DNA from: Hirundichthys speculiger
Taxonomy: Eukaryota; Chordata; Actinopteri; Beloniformes; Exocoetidae
Assembly (NCBI GenBank): GCA_018398805.1
Contig: JAGFBZ010000865.1
Span: forward strand, 558,001-622,000
Direction of reading: 5' to 3'
DNA: 64,000 nucleotides
In this document: positions 13,701 to 24,060 of the stretch, one piece after another
How positions within the stretch are numbered: position 1 is the first letter of the stretch
Layout: every line of letters starts with the position of its first letter
Program-made: the position numbers and the translations under genes
Notes under the pieces: model-generated
Databases searched by the model: none
Told to the model about the DNA's origin: nothing
The model's input: the letters and a program-made list of their open reading frames with translations, nothing else

Positions 13701-16700
13701 GTCTTGCATAGACAGGCTGGACAAGTTGGCTGCTTTAAGCTATGATCTATTCAAGCGTGGTGTATAGATTTCTCATTCTGAATCAATTCAGGCAATTTTT
13801 AATGTATTTTACTGCACAGCACATTATGCTTCATGCATTAAGGTCTCATCTTCAGCTATCGTGTCTGGTAGCTTACGCAGTTTCATTATGTACACATTCA
13901 CAAGGACAGGGTTTCTTGGTCTGAGACCTGTTTGTCTTTTTTGTTCGATTGCCCTCAAGGGTTAAATGTCAAGCAGTTCCACTGTTTGATAAAGGTATAA
14001 TCCAGGTAGGCATTGACAAAAATTAAAATGTTAGTAGAATTAGATGTTACATCATCTATAAATCCACTTCTAAAACGGCATGCCTCCTATATCAATCTCT
14101 CCGTCCATTCATCATCTCTTTCACAGTGCAGTTCTCGCTGAGCATGTTTCTCATATAAAAGCACCATCCATCACTGCCCACTTGTCTGTGGCTGCTTTCA
14201 GAGGTTTTCTGTCTATACTAATGGTTCTAAGTGGGCATTCTGGCACAAGCTGGCAACGGCTTTCTAGAGATCAATTAGTGCTAGAAAGTCCACTCAGATA
14301 GCATCTATTCTGTACTAACACAACAGTGTTTTGATCTGTCTTTGTCCGTTCTGTTTCACGCTGATGGGCGCCCCTACAGTCGGCTGACCCAGGGAGACAT
14401 TGGGCAGTGGGAGGACCCTGAGGCTGGCGCCATGACTGAGAACAAACCTGCGTCACGACACTTTTATCCCATCGCATTGCTGCTCGTTAGCTCCCACTTA
14501 CTGGTTGTCTGGCTCATTTTAAGTCTTGTTTTTCTGCTTGCAAAATATCAATAAACTGCTGACAATGCCATCCCTATTCGCTCCTTTTTTCTGTCCTCTC
14601 GTTATTCTATTGACTGGTGGCATGGTGAATTAACTGGCTCTTTGTACAAGGTTAAATAGGACAAGTTTATATCCACATGTATAGTGCTAATCCTCGAGTA
14701 GTATAGGGGGCAGACCTATTTTAATCAGATGGTTTTAAGTAAAATAATCTGCCAAGAAAGAAGTTATCATAATTGCATGAGTATATGAGTGTACAGTGAT
14801 TATTTTTAGAATCAGAATCGCATTTATTATCATTGTAACATCCACAACGAAATTGAGTACAAATATCAACAGTGACTGGCAGAAAGTAACATCAAACAAA
14901 GGCCTTTGAATGCATCAGTGTTTAATAAAGAAAAGATTGAGTGGTACGCATTGATCGGTACTGGTTACGAAGTCAGTCGAGTCAGTCGGAAGAAGCTACA
15001 GGTAGAAAACCACAGTTTGCAGGATATCAACAACGCTGTCGCATGCCAGTCGGGGGGAGAAACATGGAGCAAAAAGCTAGAGTTAGATGGCCTGGGGCAA
15101 ATGGTAGTAAAGATTGGAAGGCAGTTGGCAAAGATTTGCGGATAATTTTAAGCCGGCTTAAAGGGAATGCAATAGACTAGAAAAGATGGAAGACATAATT
15201 TATTTGTGTGGTGCAAAGAGGTTTGGGTGCATGACAGAAAGAAGGAATGAGAGGATACAACCAGGTCAGACTAGACGGCAAAGAGAAATAGAGGAGTTAG
15301 TTAAGGAAAGGAGACAGTTAAGAAAGCAGTGGAAAAAAGGCTACAGAAGAAAAAAAAGGACAGAATCAGTTTTTTGGAAGAGGGTTTGAGAGGCAGATTG
15401 AAGGGTGCATAGAGGGGCAGAACATCTTTGGAAAAAGGGGAAGTAGAAAGAACAAATAAAGACATCTTTTTACAGAGACCCTTTCAAGTTTGTTAAAGGA
15501 TTGTTTAGCCAGGAAAAAAGGGGAGATCTTAAATCAACAAAGCTAGAGGCTGAAAATTATTGAAGAACGACCTATTCAGATTTAGAGAAGAAAAGAAAGC
15601 TTGGTGTTCCACCATTAGTGGTATATTTGCTCAGGGGTTATGTCCTGGGTTTCTGAAAAGCTAATAGAGACTATTTGTATTGTAATAGACGCTATAGAAA
15701 TAAAATTGAACTGAACTGAATTGAACCTAAGTGGAAGGAAGTTCAGGATGTAGTCAGGCACAAATGAGGCTTCTTCAGCCCCAGAACCGAAGAGAATCCC
15801 CTACCGGGTTTATGAAATTGGATCTGATATTCAGAAATTTCTCTGGAGGTAGTGAAGAATAGTTTGGGACAAAGAAATTATCCCAAGAGCATGGCGTAGG
15901 GCAGGGGGTGTCCTTATCCCAAAGGAGAAGGAATCCGTTGGACCTTAGCCAGTGATGTTTTTTTTACTGAATGTAGAGGGGAAGATTTTCTTCAGTGTAG
16001 TTGCACAGAGATAAACTAAATACTTAGAAAGGAATAACTTAATAGATTCTACAGTGCAGACAGCAGGGATACCAGGTTTGCAGGGTGCTTGGAGCATACG
16101 ACCATAATCAGGGACCAGATTCAGGCAGCTAAGCTTGAGAAATGGAATTTACATGTAATATTTTTAGATCTTTCACACGGTTTGGCCCAGCACCACATAG
16201 CCTTATTTGGAGTATGTTTGATCATTTTGAAGTGCCTGGGATAGTTATTTACTTGATGAAAGCAAATTTTAAGAACATTAGGCTGCGTGTAAACACAGAA
16301 GGCTTCGTAACTTGCAGGCAGAGATTAGAAATGGGTGTAATGGCAGGGTGCACAATTTTCCCATTAGCATTTAAAATAGAAATGGGAATAATCATCAGAG
16401 ATTCCAAGTGAGTGGTAGGTGGAGAGAGATGGCAGAATGGGATACAGCTCCCACCAGTTAGAGCTTACATGGGATGACTTGACGCTGGTGACTTCAACAG
16501 TCCTGTGTTCAAAGAGGATACTTGAAAGGTTAAATAAGCACCTAAGGTGGGTTAGTATGAAGATTAAGCCTAGTAAATCTAAAAGCATCTCAATATGTAG
16601 GGGAAAGATAAGTGATAGGAAGTTTATTTATGTGGAGGAAATCCCAACAGTTAGGGAAACGCCAGTAAAGAGATTAGGTAGGTGGTACAGTGTGGACGTG

Positions 16701-19700
16701 AGTGATAAAGAAGAGGTAGAGTAATTAACAAAGGATGTTGCTAAAGGACTGTGCAGAATAGACAAGTCAGGGCTCCCAGGAAAGCTGAAATTGTGGTGTT
16801 AACAGTTTGGGTTATTCCCTGGGCTGATGTGGCCATTTTCAGTTTAATAAATTCCAATATCCACTGTGGAGAGAATGGAAAAGCAGGTAGCTCCAAATCC
16901 AAGCGAGGGAATGAAGTGGACCCCAAGAGCAGCAGTTCAGGAGGCAGAAGCAGCTCTTAGGCATGCAGAAACTCTAGAGAAGTTCCAGTTTGGACGGGGA
17001 GGTTTGGGGCTTGACTCAGGCAAACCGGTGTGGAACAAAGAAGGTCCCAAAGAGAAAAAAAAAAAATGGTCATGGAGCAGGTACATAGACAGGAGGAGAT
17101 GATATGGGGTGCAAAGTCAGTGGCTCAGGCTAATCACGGACAGTGGCTAAACTGGGAAATCGCAGAGAGGAGGGTATGGAGAGTGGGGCAGGGTGGGCAG
17201 CCTGAAGCCTGGTTTATGCTCAGAAATCAGGTCATCTGCGTGTGTGACGCAAATAACGCAGATATCTGTGGCGATGCTGGTTTGACTTGTGGTAGCTATT
17301 TTGTAGGTTTAGTTGATGTGTTGCCGGGGAGCAGTGAGAACTGGCATTAGGGGAGTGACTGTGATGGCAGAGATCACTCTTTAGCCTTCTGGAGGTGTTG
17401 TGGGACTGACTAAATGAAACACTGGTGAAAACAGTTTCCCACCTGAAGACCCCAAACATATGTCAGTTATGGCTGCTCCAGGCTCACATAGACACGTTGT
17501 GTCAAGGTCCTTTACCGAGTGCTTATCCTTCTTTTGAGCACAAGGTTCTTGTGTGTATTTAACTTGGAATAAGAATCACTTATAGACATTGTAACATCTC
17601 CAGCAAAATTGAGTACAAACATCAACAACAACAAAAAATAGTTAAGAAATAATCTGGAGAAATACTTTTAAAGCAAAGCATTAAAAAAATGAAAAAAAAA
17701 AGTTTTTTTAAATTGCACATTGATCTTAACTAGGGCTAGGCAATGACTTTACTGCTCTCCATGTCTGATTTAGCTTTCCCGCATGTTTTTCCGCCAATTC
17801 TTTTCCGGTTCCGCAGCAGCCAGTAACAGACTTTTCAAAACAAAAGCCTGTGAGCAACATGCACTAATGCCTGATAAAATAAATGAACCCTAACTGAAGC
17901 AAAGTTTTAAATGAACAGAGGAAAAGCAGAGCAGCAACACAGCGTTTGAACAGGACGTGACAAAACAAAACCAATGGCGCCAAAGGGAAGAGGACGAGAG
18001 CAGATGGGCCAGCAAGCAAGAGGGGAAAAGACAAATTAAAAAAGACTAAGGGTAAATGGAGTACAGGTGCAGAGATCAAGAAGATGAGACACGAGGAAGT
18101 AAAGCAAAACTCAACAAGATGAGAACACACTTTCAGAATAAAAAAAGACACTAAACCAACCCGCAGACCCTGACATTGAGCTCTTCCTAGTGTGTGACAG
18201 TGCAGCTACACAGAGGCAAAACATGAGGATGGTGTCTGTGGTAGCTTCCAGCTTTTTTTGGTTAATGTTCCTCCTGAGGACCCTCAGGAAGTAGAGTCTC
18301 TGCTGGGCCTTCTGCAGACTGACTGTAGCCAGTCACTGCTTAAATGAACTATTTATACAGGCATCTTCTTCCAGTTCCCTTCCACCTTGTTATAAGACTG
18401 TACAAGTCAACTACCAAATCTCATAGTGTAAATATAAACTCTATAGACAAAACAGAGGTCATTTTAACCTTTGAAGTGTAGAGACGGTGTATAAATAGTA
18501 TTGTTTCTACAGATGTTTCCTTCTGGTCACTGCCACCTTGTTGTAAGTTCATGCAAGTCCTTACAAGATGACTAAGTGCCACACAAATACTGAGATAGGC
18601 ACAAAAGGAGGGGAGTTCATAACCTCTGCTTCTAACACTTGCCTATTTTGTAAAAAAAAAACAAAAAAAATCTAACAAATCCAGTTCAATCTTGTTAGAG
18701 ATTTAGAATAGTTTATTTTGACGTTGACGGACTCTTCTGTCGTAACATGGTGTGCTGGATGTCTGTGCAGGCTGCTCCATTTTCACATTCTTACTGCAGC
18801 AGAGAATCAGAATGACAAAACACATTGCAACATGTTAGGTTTTTATGGAACTTCTTTCCTTTTGTAGGGCTTGCATTATCAGGTCATGGTGGTTTGCAGT
18901 GAAGTGAAACATTTGAGGCATTGAAAGCACATATGGCACGGGCCACAGAGATGTACAAAAATGAAATGCAGAAATGATACTAAACTCACATTAAAATCAC
19001 TGGCAAGTGGCCAACCTAAACAAAGTGATTGCCTGGAAACGTCTTCCACGGTGTAGGAATTGCACCATGAAAGCAAATCAGCAGTGCATTTTTTTAAAGT
19101 CACATGACTTCTCATCACACAACTGATCCTTGAAGGAAGTCTCTCACAAAGGATTGCGTACCAGACTGATGGAAACAGAAATCGAAAATGGTGTTTTGAA
19201 GTCACCTTCCAGTGAAACAAACAGTGAAAGTGTCCTCACTAGAGGAAGAAAAAAACAAAAATCATACATGCCACAATTTCTTGTCAAGACTTTGTCACAG
19301 ATGCGTTAATTTGTGTTCTTCTTTTTCTGTGCCTTAAGAATTGAGTACAGCAGTTAAATGGAAGAATAATAAGAGCATCTGATAATGCATTTGTTCACAC
19401 CCGTGTTCCCCATCCCCCTTGACAATGTTAACAGTGTCATTTGGCATTACTTCCAGTCATCTGGGTTCATGTCACAGGGGCAGAAAGGTAAGCACAGAAG
19501 CCCAGACGTCCTTCTCCACCTCCTCCAGCCCTGGTGGCTAATATGTGACCTGAAAACCTAGTGAGCTGGCTGCTGGTGTACTTTATTTCTGTTTCTGAGC
19601 TTCTGTAGGTAAGGTCATAGAGGCCAAAACGGCTTATGATGATGAGAGCAAAGGTTCACGAGCTTCCTCCCAGTTCATATTCAGTGAAACACATGCAAAT

Positions 19701-20885
19701 GTTTAATATTTCCATGTCTGCCAAATCAAATATTCAGTGGGTGAAGGAACCCTGGAGAGAAAGTAACCCTTATATTGGACAGGTAGATATTAGATATGCA
19801 ACATTATCTCAAATGGAGAAAGTCAATTTTAATACTATTATGGAGCACAGAGAAGTCAGGAACATTTGCAAATTTGAACATTTTTAATGAAGCGGATGCC
19901 GTTCCCTGCATTCTGGCACATTTCAACTGGTCGTTAGATACCTACTTTTACCTGTAAGTAAACATTAAATTCAGCCAACTGCACCAACGTTTCCATGGGG
20001 GGAAAAAATATCCTGTAGAAGAAATTCTGACTTTCTTTCTGCAGCGTTTTATAGCATCTCCTTATGTTGTGTCCAGAGAGGAAGCTGACCTGTCCATGGG
20101 TACTCCCTGGACAAATAACTATACATGTTCATACCTATGGGCAATTCAGAATCACTGAAACCCCATTCTGCCCTATTTTTAACTATCCTTTTCAAAACTT
20201 CCAAGTGTTTTGGGGTTTTTTTGTTTTCTTTTTCTTTTTCTAGCAAAGCAGGATTTGCATTAGTCATGTGCGTGAGTCACATGGTCTGCAGACTAATTTG
20301 GCCTGTTCACATTCCATTCTTATTGCCAAATTTTATAAATAAATATGAACATATGTTTATATGAACATGTGAACATACTGGTGCTTGCTTATCAGATCTT
20401 TGCAGAGACCCGTGTATGATTCATGACTGATTCAGCTTTAGTATTACTTAATAGTCTTCTCACCTTCCTCCTTAAGATCAGGAGGAATTTATGATATTGA
20501 CATATTATTCACCTTGCAAAAACTGTACTTTTTGCCAGATGTGACTGGGTTTTTTTTTTTTCTTCAAAAATGAGCATTTTAATAAATCAAACTGGAAATC
20601 CTGTATGCAGAAAAAAAACCTATGTGTGAGAAGCTTGCTCTAAAGGCCTGTGTCTATATTATAATTTCAAACATGATTTTAAATCTCACTCAACATGTTT
20701 ACTGTTTTTTCCCTCCATTTCTTTCTTTCCTCCCCCTTTGTTTGGTCATCAGAGAAGGATGTCGGATTGAGAACGTTCAAAAGAACATTAGAGGCAGGAA
20801 ATACGCCTTCAACATGTTGCAGCTGATGGCGTTCCCCAAGTGCTACCGACCACCGGAGGGGACTTACGGCAAAGTTGACTCTTAA
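1574..20885 (+). CDS. inpp4b: inpp4b, 3' part of the gene (last five coding exons): type II inositol-3,4-bisphosphate 4-phosphatase
   Basis: Five coding exons (1574-1714, 2107-2204, 2550-2662, 6715-6869, 20753-20885) splice in consistent phase into the C-terminal third of an INPP4-family protein. The family hydrolyses the 4-phosphate of PtdIns(3,4)P2 to give PtdIns3P and so dampens PI3K/AKT signalling on plasma and endosomal membranes. The sequence shows the dual-specificity CX5R signature CKSAKDRT (6751-6774) and the family C-terminal signature [10 protein letters not shown]...[10 protein letters not shown] before the stop. The stretches [19 protein letters not shown] and GCRIENV-KNI match paralogue B rather than A, which from memory reads QALECMRSEGCRRENT. 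The N-terminal C2 domain and earlier exons lie left of the window. The reading frame is intact. The gene faces il15 tail to tail. Paralogue assignment rests on recalled sequences. Confidence 0.93.
1715..2549 (+). other. Two short inpp4b introns (1715-2106 and 2205-2549)
   Basis: Introns of 392 and 345 bases flank the 98-base exon. Both have GT-AG ends. Nothing else recognised in them. Confidence 0.85.
2107..2204 (+). CDS. inpp4b: inpp4b coding exon ([12 protein letters not shown] segment)
   Basis: It starts after cttcttgcag and ends before gtaagtat. The encoded residues begin [12 protein letters not shown], matching the INPP4 segment that follows NEQQTLAER. The 98 bases are 1+96+1, so the split codons agree on both sides. 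Confidence 0.93.
2550..2662 (+). CDS. inpp4b: inpp4b coding exon ([10 protein letters not shown] segment)
   Basis: It starts after tccaaacag and ends in phase 0 before gtgagtta. It encodes a linker ([15 protein letters not shown]) followed by [10 protein letters not shown], the conserved stretch just before the catalytic exon. Confidence 0.93.
2663..6714 (+). other. inpp4b intron with a LINE insertion
   Basis: A 4.05-kb intron directly before the catalytic exon. The only recognisable content is the minus-strand LINE fragment at about 4,205-5,215 and a T tract just after it (about 5,283-5,303). The rest is A/T-rich without supported genes. Confidence 0.8.
4205..5215 (-). mobile_element. 5'-truncated non-LTR retrotransposon (L2/Rex1-like LINE), reverse transcriptase C-terminus
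   Basis: A 206-codon open frame on the minus strand (4332-4952) carries the post-palm part of a LINE reverse transcriptase: [50 protein letters not shown] and HPLHDTV. An adjoining frame continues to about 5,152 with the preceding part, broken by a frameshift. The 3' end on the minus strand is the TTCCCTTCTGGGATTAATAAAG-type tail at about 4,210-4,270. The 5' truncation is typical of LINE insertion. It is non-functional because the endonuclease and the RT catalytic box are missing. Confidence 0.85.
6715..6869 (+). CDS. inpp4b: inpp4b catalytic exon with the CX5R phosphatase loop
   Basis: It starts after ccatgtccaaccag (ATC TGC CGA...) and ends before gtgagac with a split Arg codon. It carries the P-loop C-K-S-A-K-D-R-T (6751-6774). 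The Cys codon at 6751-6753 is the expected nucleophile and the Arg at 6769-6771 the phosphate-binding residue, so both key catalytic residues are intact. The following stretch LRDEHQL and ALDCMRR is of paralogue B type. Confidence 0.95.
9190..9340. repeat. Fragment of an unclassified fish repeat
   Basis: GC-richer sequence (wording such as GATTCTCCCAGGGCAAATTG) immediately left of the hAT element, differing in composition from its AT-rich surroundings and reminiscent of the repeat piece near 10,230-10,300. Family not recognised. Confidence 0.3.
9344..9813. mobile_element. Non-autonomous hAT element (470 bp)
   Basis: The left end reads CAGTGGTTCTCAACC and the right end, reversed, reads CAGGGTTTCTCAGCAGGGG: imperfect inverted repeats of hAT type. 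The flanks ATCTATAC (left) and ATCTTTATAC (right) look like a decayed 8-bp target duplication. No transposase frame. Confidence 0.65.
10640..10770 (+). mobile_element. LINE C-terminal fragment
   Basis: A short plus-strand frame reads [20 protein letters not shown] then [15 protein letters not shown], a tail very common in teleost non-LTR retrotransposon polyproteins. It is broken on both sides; neighbouring sequence 10,230-10,920 probably belongs to the same decayed copy. Confidence 0.6.
11479..11760 (+). mobile_element. Truncated hAT element, 5' end
   Basis: It starts CAGGGGTCCCCAACCCCCGG, a characteristic hAT terminal repeat, followed by the usual GC-rich spacer. At 11,709 an ATGAGTAAAAAG opens what looks like the first residues (MSKKK) of a transposase, lost soon after. 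No matching right end is seen. Confidence 0.6.
11880..11896. repeat. (TTTA)n microsatellite
   Basis: Four tandem TTTA units at the edge of the truncated hAT region. Confidence 0.8.
12388..12754. mobile_element. Tc1/mariner-type MITE (367 bp) with long inverted repeats and TA duplication
   Basis: The left end CAGTCATGGAAAAAATTATT and the right end are inverted copies; pairing continues for about 60 bases with a few mismatches, ending around TTGTTCATTTTAAT. TA dinucleotides flank both ends (12386-12387 and 12755-12756), as expected for Tc1/mariner insertion. No coding capacity. The termini could fold into a long hairpin in RNA. Confidence 0.85.
14811..14872. repeat. Short dispersed repeat (LINE-tail-like), copy 1
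   Basis: AGAATCAGAATCGCATTTAT followed by CATTGTAACATCCACAACGA and AATTGAGTAC resembles a common fish LINE 3' tail and recurs in altered form at 17,568-17,630. Confidence 0.5.
14900..17110 (+). mobile_element. Decayed non-LTR retrotransposon (reverse transcriptase fragments)
   Basis: Successive plus-strand frames, separated by stops and frameshifts, give LINE fragments. These include a basic stretch [18 protein letters not shown] (15,299-15,352), a [14 protein letters not shown] motif (about 15,908), RT-like [18 protein letters not shown] (about 16,334) and [17 protein letters not shown] with GRWYSVDV (16,556-16,705). An unrelated LINE tail (15,640-15,726) interrupts it. Clade not assigned. 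Confidence 0.7.
15640..15726 (+). mobile_element. LINE 3' tail with TGAAC/TGAAT repeats
   Basis: GACGCTATAGAAATAAAATT followed by TGAAC/TGAATT units matches the well-known 3' terminus of a fish LINE (GCGCTATATAAATAAAATTG followed by TGAAT repeats). It lies inside the other decayed LINE. Confidence 0.6.
17568..17630. repeat. Short dispersed repeat, copy 2
   Basis: AAGAATCACTTATAGACATT, then GTAACATCTCCAGCAAAATT and GAGTACAAACATCAAC parallel the copy at 14,811. Confidence 0.45.
18600..18655. repeat. Short repeat shared with 23,298-23,360
   Basis: ACAAAAGGAGGGGAGTTCAT then AACCTCTGCTTCTAACACTT and GCCTATTTTGT matches the later copy (GCAAAAGGAGGAGCGCTCAT, GCCTCTGCTTTTAACACTTG, CCTATTTTGT) at about 85-90%. 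Confidence 0.6.
20753..20885 (+). CDS. inpp4b: inpp4b terminal coding exon
   Basis: The acceptor is pyrimidine-rich and ends tttggtcatcag. The first base completes the split Arg codon from the exon at 6869. It encodes [22 protein letters not shown] and [10 protein letters not shown], then TAA at 20883-20885, the invariant end of INPP4 proteins. It lies 13.9 kb downstream of the catalytic exon. Confidence 0.95.
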
Positions 20886-21880
20886 GGATGTACGGCATGT
20901 AGTTTCTAGCTACTCATCCTGTGAGTTCCAATGAAGTAAATATGAAAGCTGAAAGATAATATTGAATATGTAAAATAGTTTATTTGTTCAAAACAAAAGC
21001 ACTGCTGTATTTTATCCTTTCATTTATGTGTGTATATGTGTAGAAGGTACAGTACAGGCTTTTGGAGGAGCATTGAACTTTGTTAAACATGTTGTTTTAA
21101 AGCAAATGCACTTTTCTTCTTATTTTTCACTGTACAGGTAAAGATATACAGTGCTACTGTTGGGGGGAAGCAAAGCTGTAGGCAATGTGTGTGTGTATTA
21201 ATCTTTTAAAAGACCTCAAGCAGTGTAATTATTTGTATACATTAAGAAAATATCATCTGCAGACTGTTTTTAAATCTGTGTGTGTGTGTGAGAGAGAGAA
21301 TGTAAAACATACTAATTTTACTCAGAAGGAAGTTGTAAAGTTTTTCTGTGAAAAAGACTTCCCAGGATCCCGGATGTCCAGTGAAAACTGTGGTCGAGAC
21401 ACTGCTCTCCGCAATGTAATGGATAAAGAATATTTTAACAATGTTCCGAGTGTTTCACAAACCCCATTCTCAAAAAAGTCATCAATCAGTTTTCAATAAT
21501 CATGTCAATCATGTAACATAAGGTGTTTTTTTTGTTTTGTTTTTTTTTTTTTTTGTTTTGGGGAGAGGGGGGTTGTCATTTGCTGTATGGGACTTTATTG
21601 TGGCAGTGATTCAAAGTGGATGTTTGACTCTTCTTTTATCTTTCATTACTCCAGGTCCAGTGTAGTGAGACCAAATGAAGTACAGGTGTAAATTAAACAT
21701 TGGACCATCATTTCTAAATGTTTTGGGGTTTTTTTTTTTTTAATGATTTTGTTGTCTGGAGTTGATACTTTGGATTTTAATGCATGTTTGAAATAATCAG
21801 TTGTATTTTTTTATATATATATAGATATATATATTTGACATTTATAGATAAAAACCCAAAAAATCTATTTAAAAATAAAC
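20886..21880 (+). other. inpp4b: inpp4b 3' untranslated region with probable poly(A) signal
   Basis: AT-rich non-coding sequence follows the TAA. A canonical AATAAA lies at 21874-21879 in a run of A-rich sequence and is the best candidate for the end of the transcript. A (TG)n(AG)n microsatellite (21277-21299) and long T tracts (about 21,525-21,555 and 21,729-21,740) lie within it. The extent is inferred; earlier weak signals could also be used. Confidence 0.55.
21277..21299. repeat. (TG)n(AG)n microsatellite in the inpp4b 3' UTR
   Basis: A TG run directly followed by an AG run. Confidence 0.9.
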
Positions 21881-22167
21881 ATTTTTTCACACTGAAAAAG
21901 GTAATAACTATTGGTCATTTTTACACGCACACACAAACATTCACTGGATATAAAAAGTCTACCCACTCTTACAAAATTGCAGGTTTTTAAGATATAAAGT
22001 TAGATTTAACAACGTAGATGTCATACCCATGACAATTTTTTAATGTGATCTCTCAACAAACAAAAATCAAGGTGTTGGGCATATAAAGTGCTCGTTTAGT
22101 TATGAAGGGGGTTATTAGCAACTGTCTTAAGATAGTTATTAATAACACCAAAAATGTATTAACAAAG

Positions 22168-23240
22168 TTACAGTGTCCTTGCGAAAGTATTCAGCCCACT
22201 TGAACTTTTCAACCTTTTGCCACATTTCAGGCTTCAAACATAAAGATATAAAAATTGTAATTTTTTGTCAAGAATTAACAACAACTGGGACACAATCGTG
22301 AAGTGGAGCGAAATTCAATTGGATATTTTAACCTTTTTTTGACAAATAAAAAACTGAAAAGTGAGGTGTGCAATATTATTCAGCCCCCTTGCGTTAATAC
22401 TTTGTAGCGCCACCTTTTGCAGTTCCAGCTCCAGTCTCTTGGGGTTTGTCTCTATCAGTTTAACACATCCAGAGACTGAAATTCTTGCCCATTCTTCCTG
22501 TAAAACAGCTGGAGCTCAGTGAGGTTGAATGGAGAGCGTTTGTGAACAGCAGTCTTCAGCTCTTTCCACAGATTCTCGATTGAATTTAAGGTCTGGACTT
22601 TGACTTGGCCGTTCTAACACCTGGATACATTTATTTGTGAATCATTCCATTGTAGATTTGTCTTTATGTTTTGGATCATTGTTCTGTTGGAAGGTAAATC
22701 TCCGTCCCAGTCTCAGGTCTTTTGCAGACTCCAACAGGTTTTCTTCCAGAATGGTCCTGTATTTGGCTCCATCCATCTTCCCATTAGTTTTAACCATCTT
22801 CCCTGTCCCTGCTGAAGAAAAGCAGGCCCAGACCATGATGCTGCCACCACCATGTTTGACAGTGGGGATGGTGTGTTCAGGGTGATGAGCTGTGTTGCTT
22901 TTACACCAAACAAATCATCTTGAATTGTGGCCAAAAAGTTTGATTTTGGTTTCATCTGACCAGAGCTCCTTCTTCCACATGTTTGGTGTGTCTCCCAGGT
23001 GTCTTGTGGCAAACTTTCAACGAGATTTTTTATGAATATCTTTGAGAAATGTGTTTCTTCTTGCCACTCTTCCATAAAGGCCAGATTTGTGCAGTGTACG
23101 ACTGATTGTCATTGATCATTGACAACAGCATCACACCTTGTTGTAAAGCAATTAGGTGCAAAGGTTGCTGGGAGTTTGAGTCATTTTGGCAGTCCTTTGT
23201 CTCAGAACTGCCCATGGCAGTTTGTGGCGGCCCAATACAG
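22168..23240 (-). mobile_element. Tc1/mariner transposon, inactivated, transposase on the minus strand
   Basis: The low-coordinate terminus reads CAGTGTCCTTGCGAAAGTAT, a typical fish Tc1 end. Minus-strand frames give transposase pieces: VWACFSSAGTGKMVK, then LRLGRRFTFQQNNDPKH (the second catalytic Asp of the DDE triad appears as Asn-Asp-Pro-Lys-His). Further upstream pieces are in other frames (about 22,713-23,248). The N-terminal DNA-binding part and the opposite terminal repeat are not visible, so the copy is truncated near 23,240 and frameshifted. Confidence 0.85.
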
Positions 23241-23297
23241 GAGAACAAAAAAAGACAAAAAATCCACTACTATTGTCCCACCAAACTACAGTCAATA

Positions 23298-23360
23298 GAT
23301 GCAAAAGGAGGAGCGCTCATGGCCTCTGCTTTTAACACTTGCCTATTTTGTCATAACGCA
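23298..23360. repeat. Second copy of the 18.6-kb short repeat
   Basis: See 18,600-18,655. It abuts the truncated end of the Tc1 element. Confidence 0.6.
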
Positions 23361-23519
23361 TGAACCCGAATTGTCTTAGGCCTTACATTAATCTCGAAAG
23401 GCTTGCCAAAGCATTTACAAACAAAAAGTACTTGTTGATGTTTTACCAATGAGAAAGTTTACATGATGTTCCCCTAAATTTGTTTCAATGTTAGACTGTG
23501 CAAAGTACAAAAAAAACCC

Positions 23520-24060
23520 AGCTCAGATTCCACTTGCCTGACATCCAGTTGCAGAAGACAGGAACAAATACGATTTGTTTGGAAGGGTTACTAAGTGAAA
23601 GCCTCTTCTGTCAAAAAAGGAAAATGGAAACATGACTAAAAATAAAACTGCATCTAAACAATATGCAAGATCTCTGGACTAATGCAAGACGGACGAGACA
23701 GCAGTGGCAAAACCACGCACATCATCTCAGCTGAAACACCTCATACGCACTGTCAAGCACGCTGTTGGAGGGGTCATTTCTTTTTGTAGCCCCAGGATCT
23801 GACCAGCTTTCCATCATAAGTCACTCCATCAGCTCGTCTGTATTCCAGAATATTCTGTGAGGCCAGTCTGTCAGACAACTAAAGCTTGGTCAAAACTGGA
23901 TCACGCAACAGGAAAATTATCCAAAGCATGCCAGCGAATCTTCAACAGAATGGCTGAATGGACGGCCAGACCTCAACTCAACTGAAATGCTGTGGCAGGA
24001 CATCAAGAAAACTGTAGATTAATGAACTGAACAGAGGCAACGTTGTTAAGTAGAGTGAGT
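23520..24060 (+). mobile_element. Decayed Tc1-like transposase fragment
   Basis: A plus-strand frame around 23,893-24,010 reads TQQENYPKHASESSTEWLNG then RPDLNSTEMLWQDIKKT, matching the Tc1 pattern Q-N-PKH...RPDLNPIE-LW-D-K that contains the last catalytic residues. Upstream sequence is too decayed to follow. Confidence 0.65.

Larger units (their letters stand above)
6870..20752 (+). other. Large last inpp4b intron, transposon-rich
   Basis: A 13.9-kb intron between the catalytic and terminal exons. It holds hAT copies (9,344-9,813 and from 11,479), a LINE C-terminal fragment (10,640-10,770), a Tc1-type MITE (12,388-12,754), a decayed LINE (14,900-17,110) and short repeats near 17.6 and 18.6 kb. 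No supported gene; open frames such as those at 7,238, 13,148 and 19,636 lack homology I can recognise. Confidence 0.75.

Noticed and set aside
19636..19887. 83-codon frame in the last inpp4b intron considered as an alternative exon
   Set aside because: No similarity recognised and no phase-compatible splice pair supported by the known protein.
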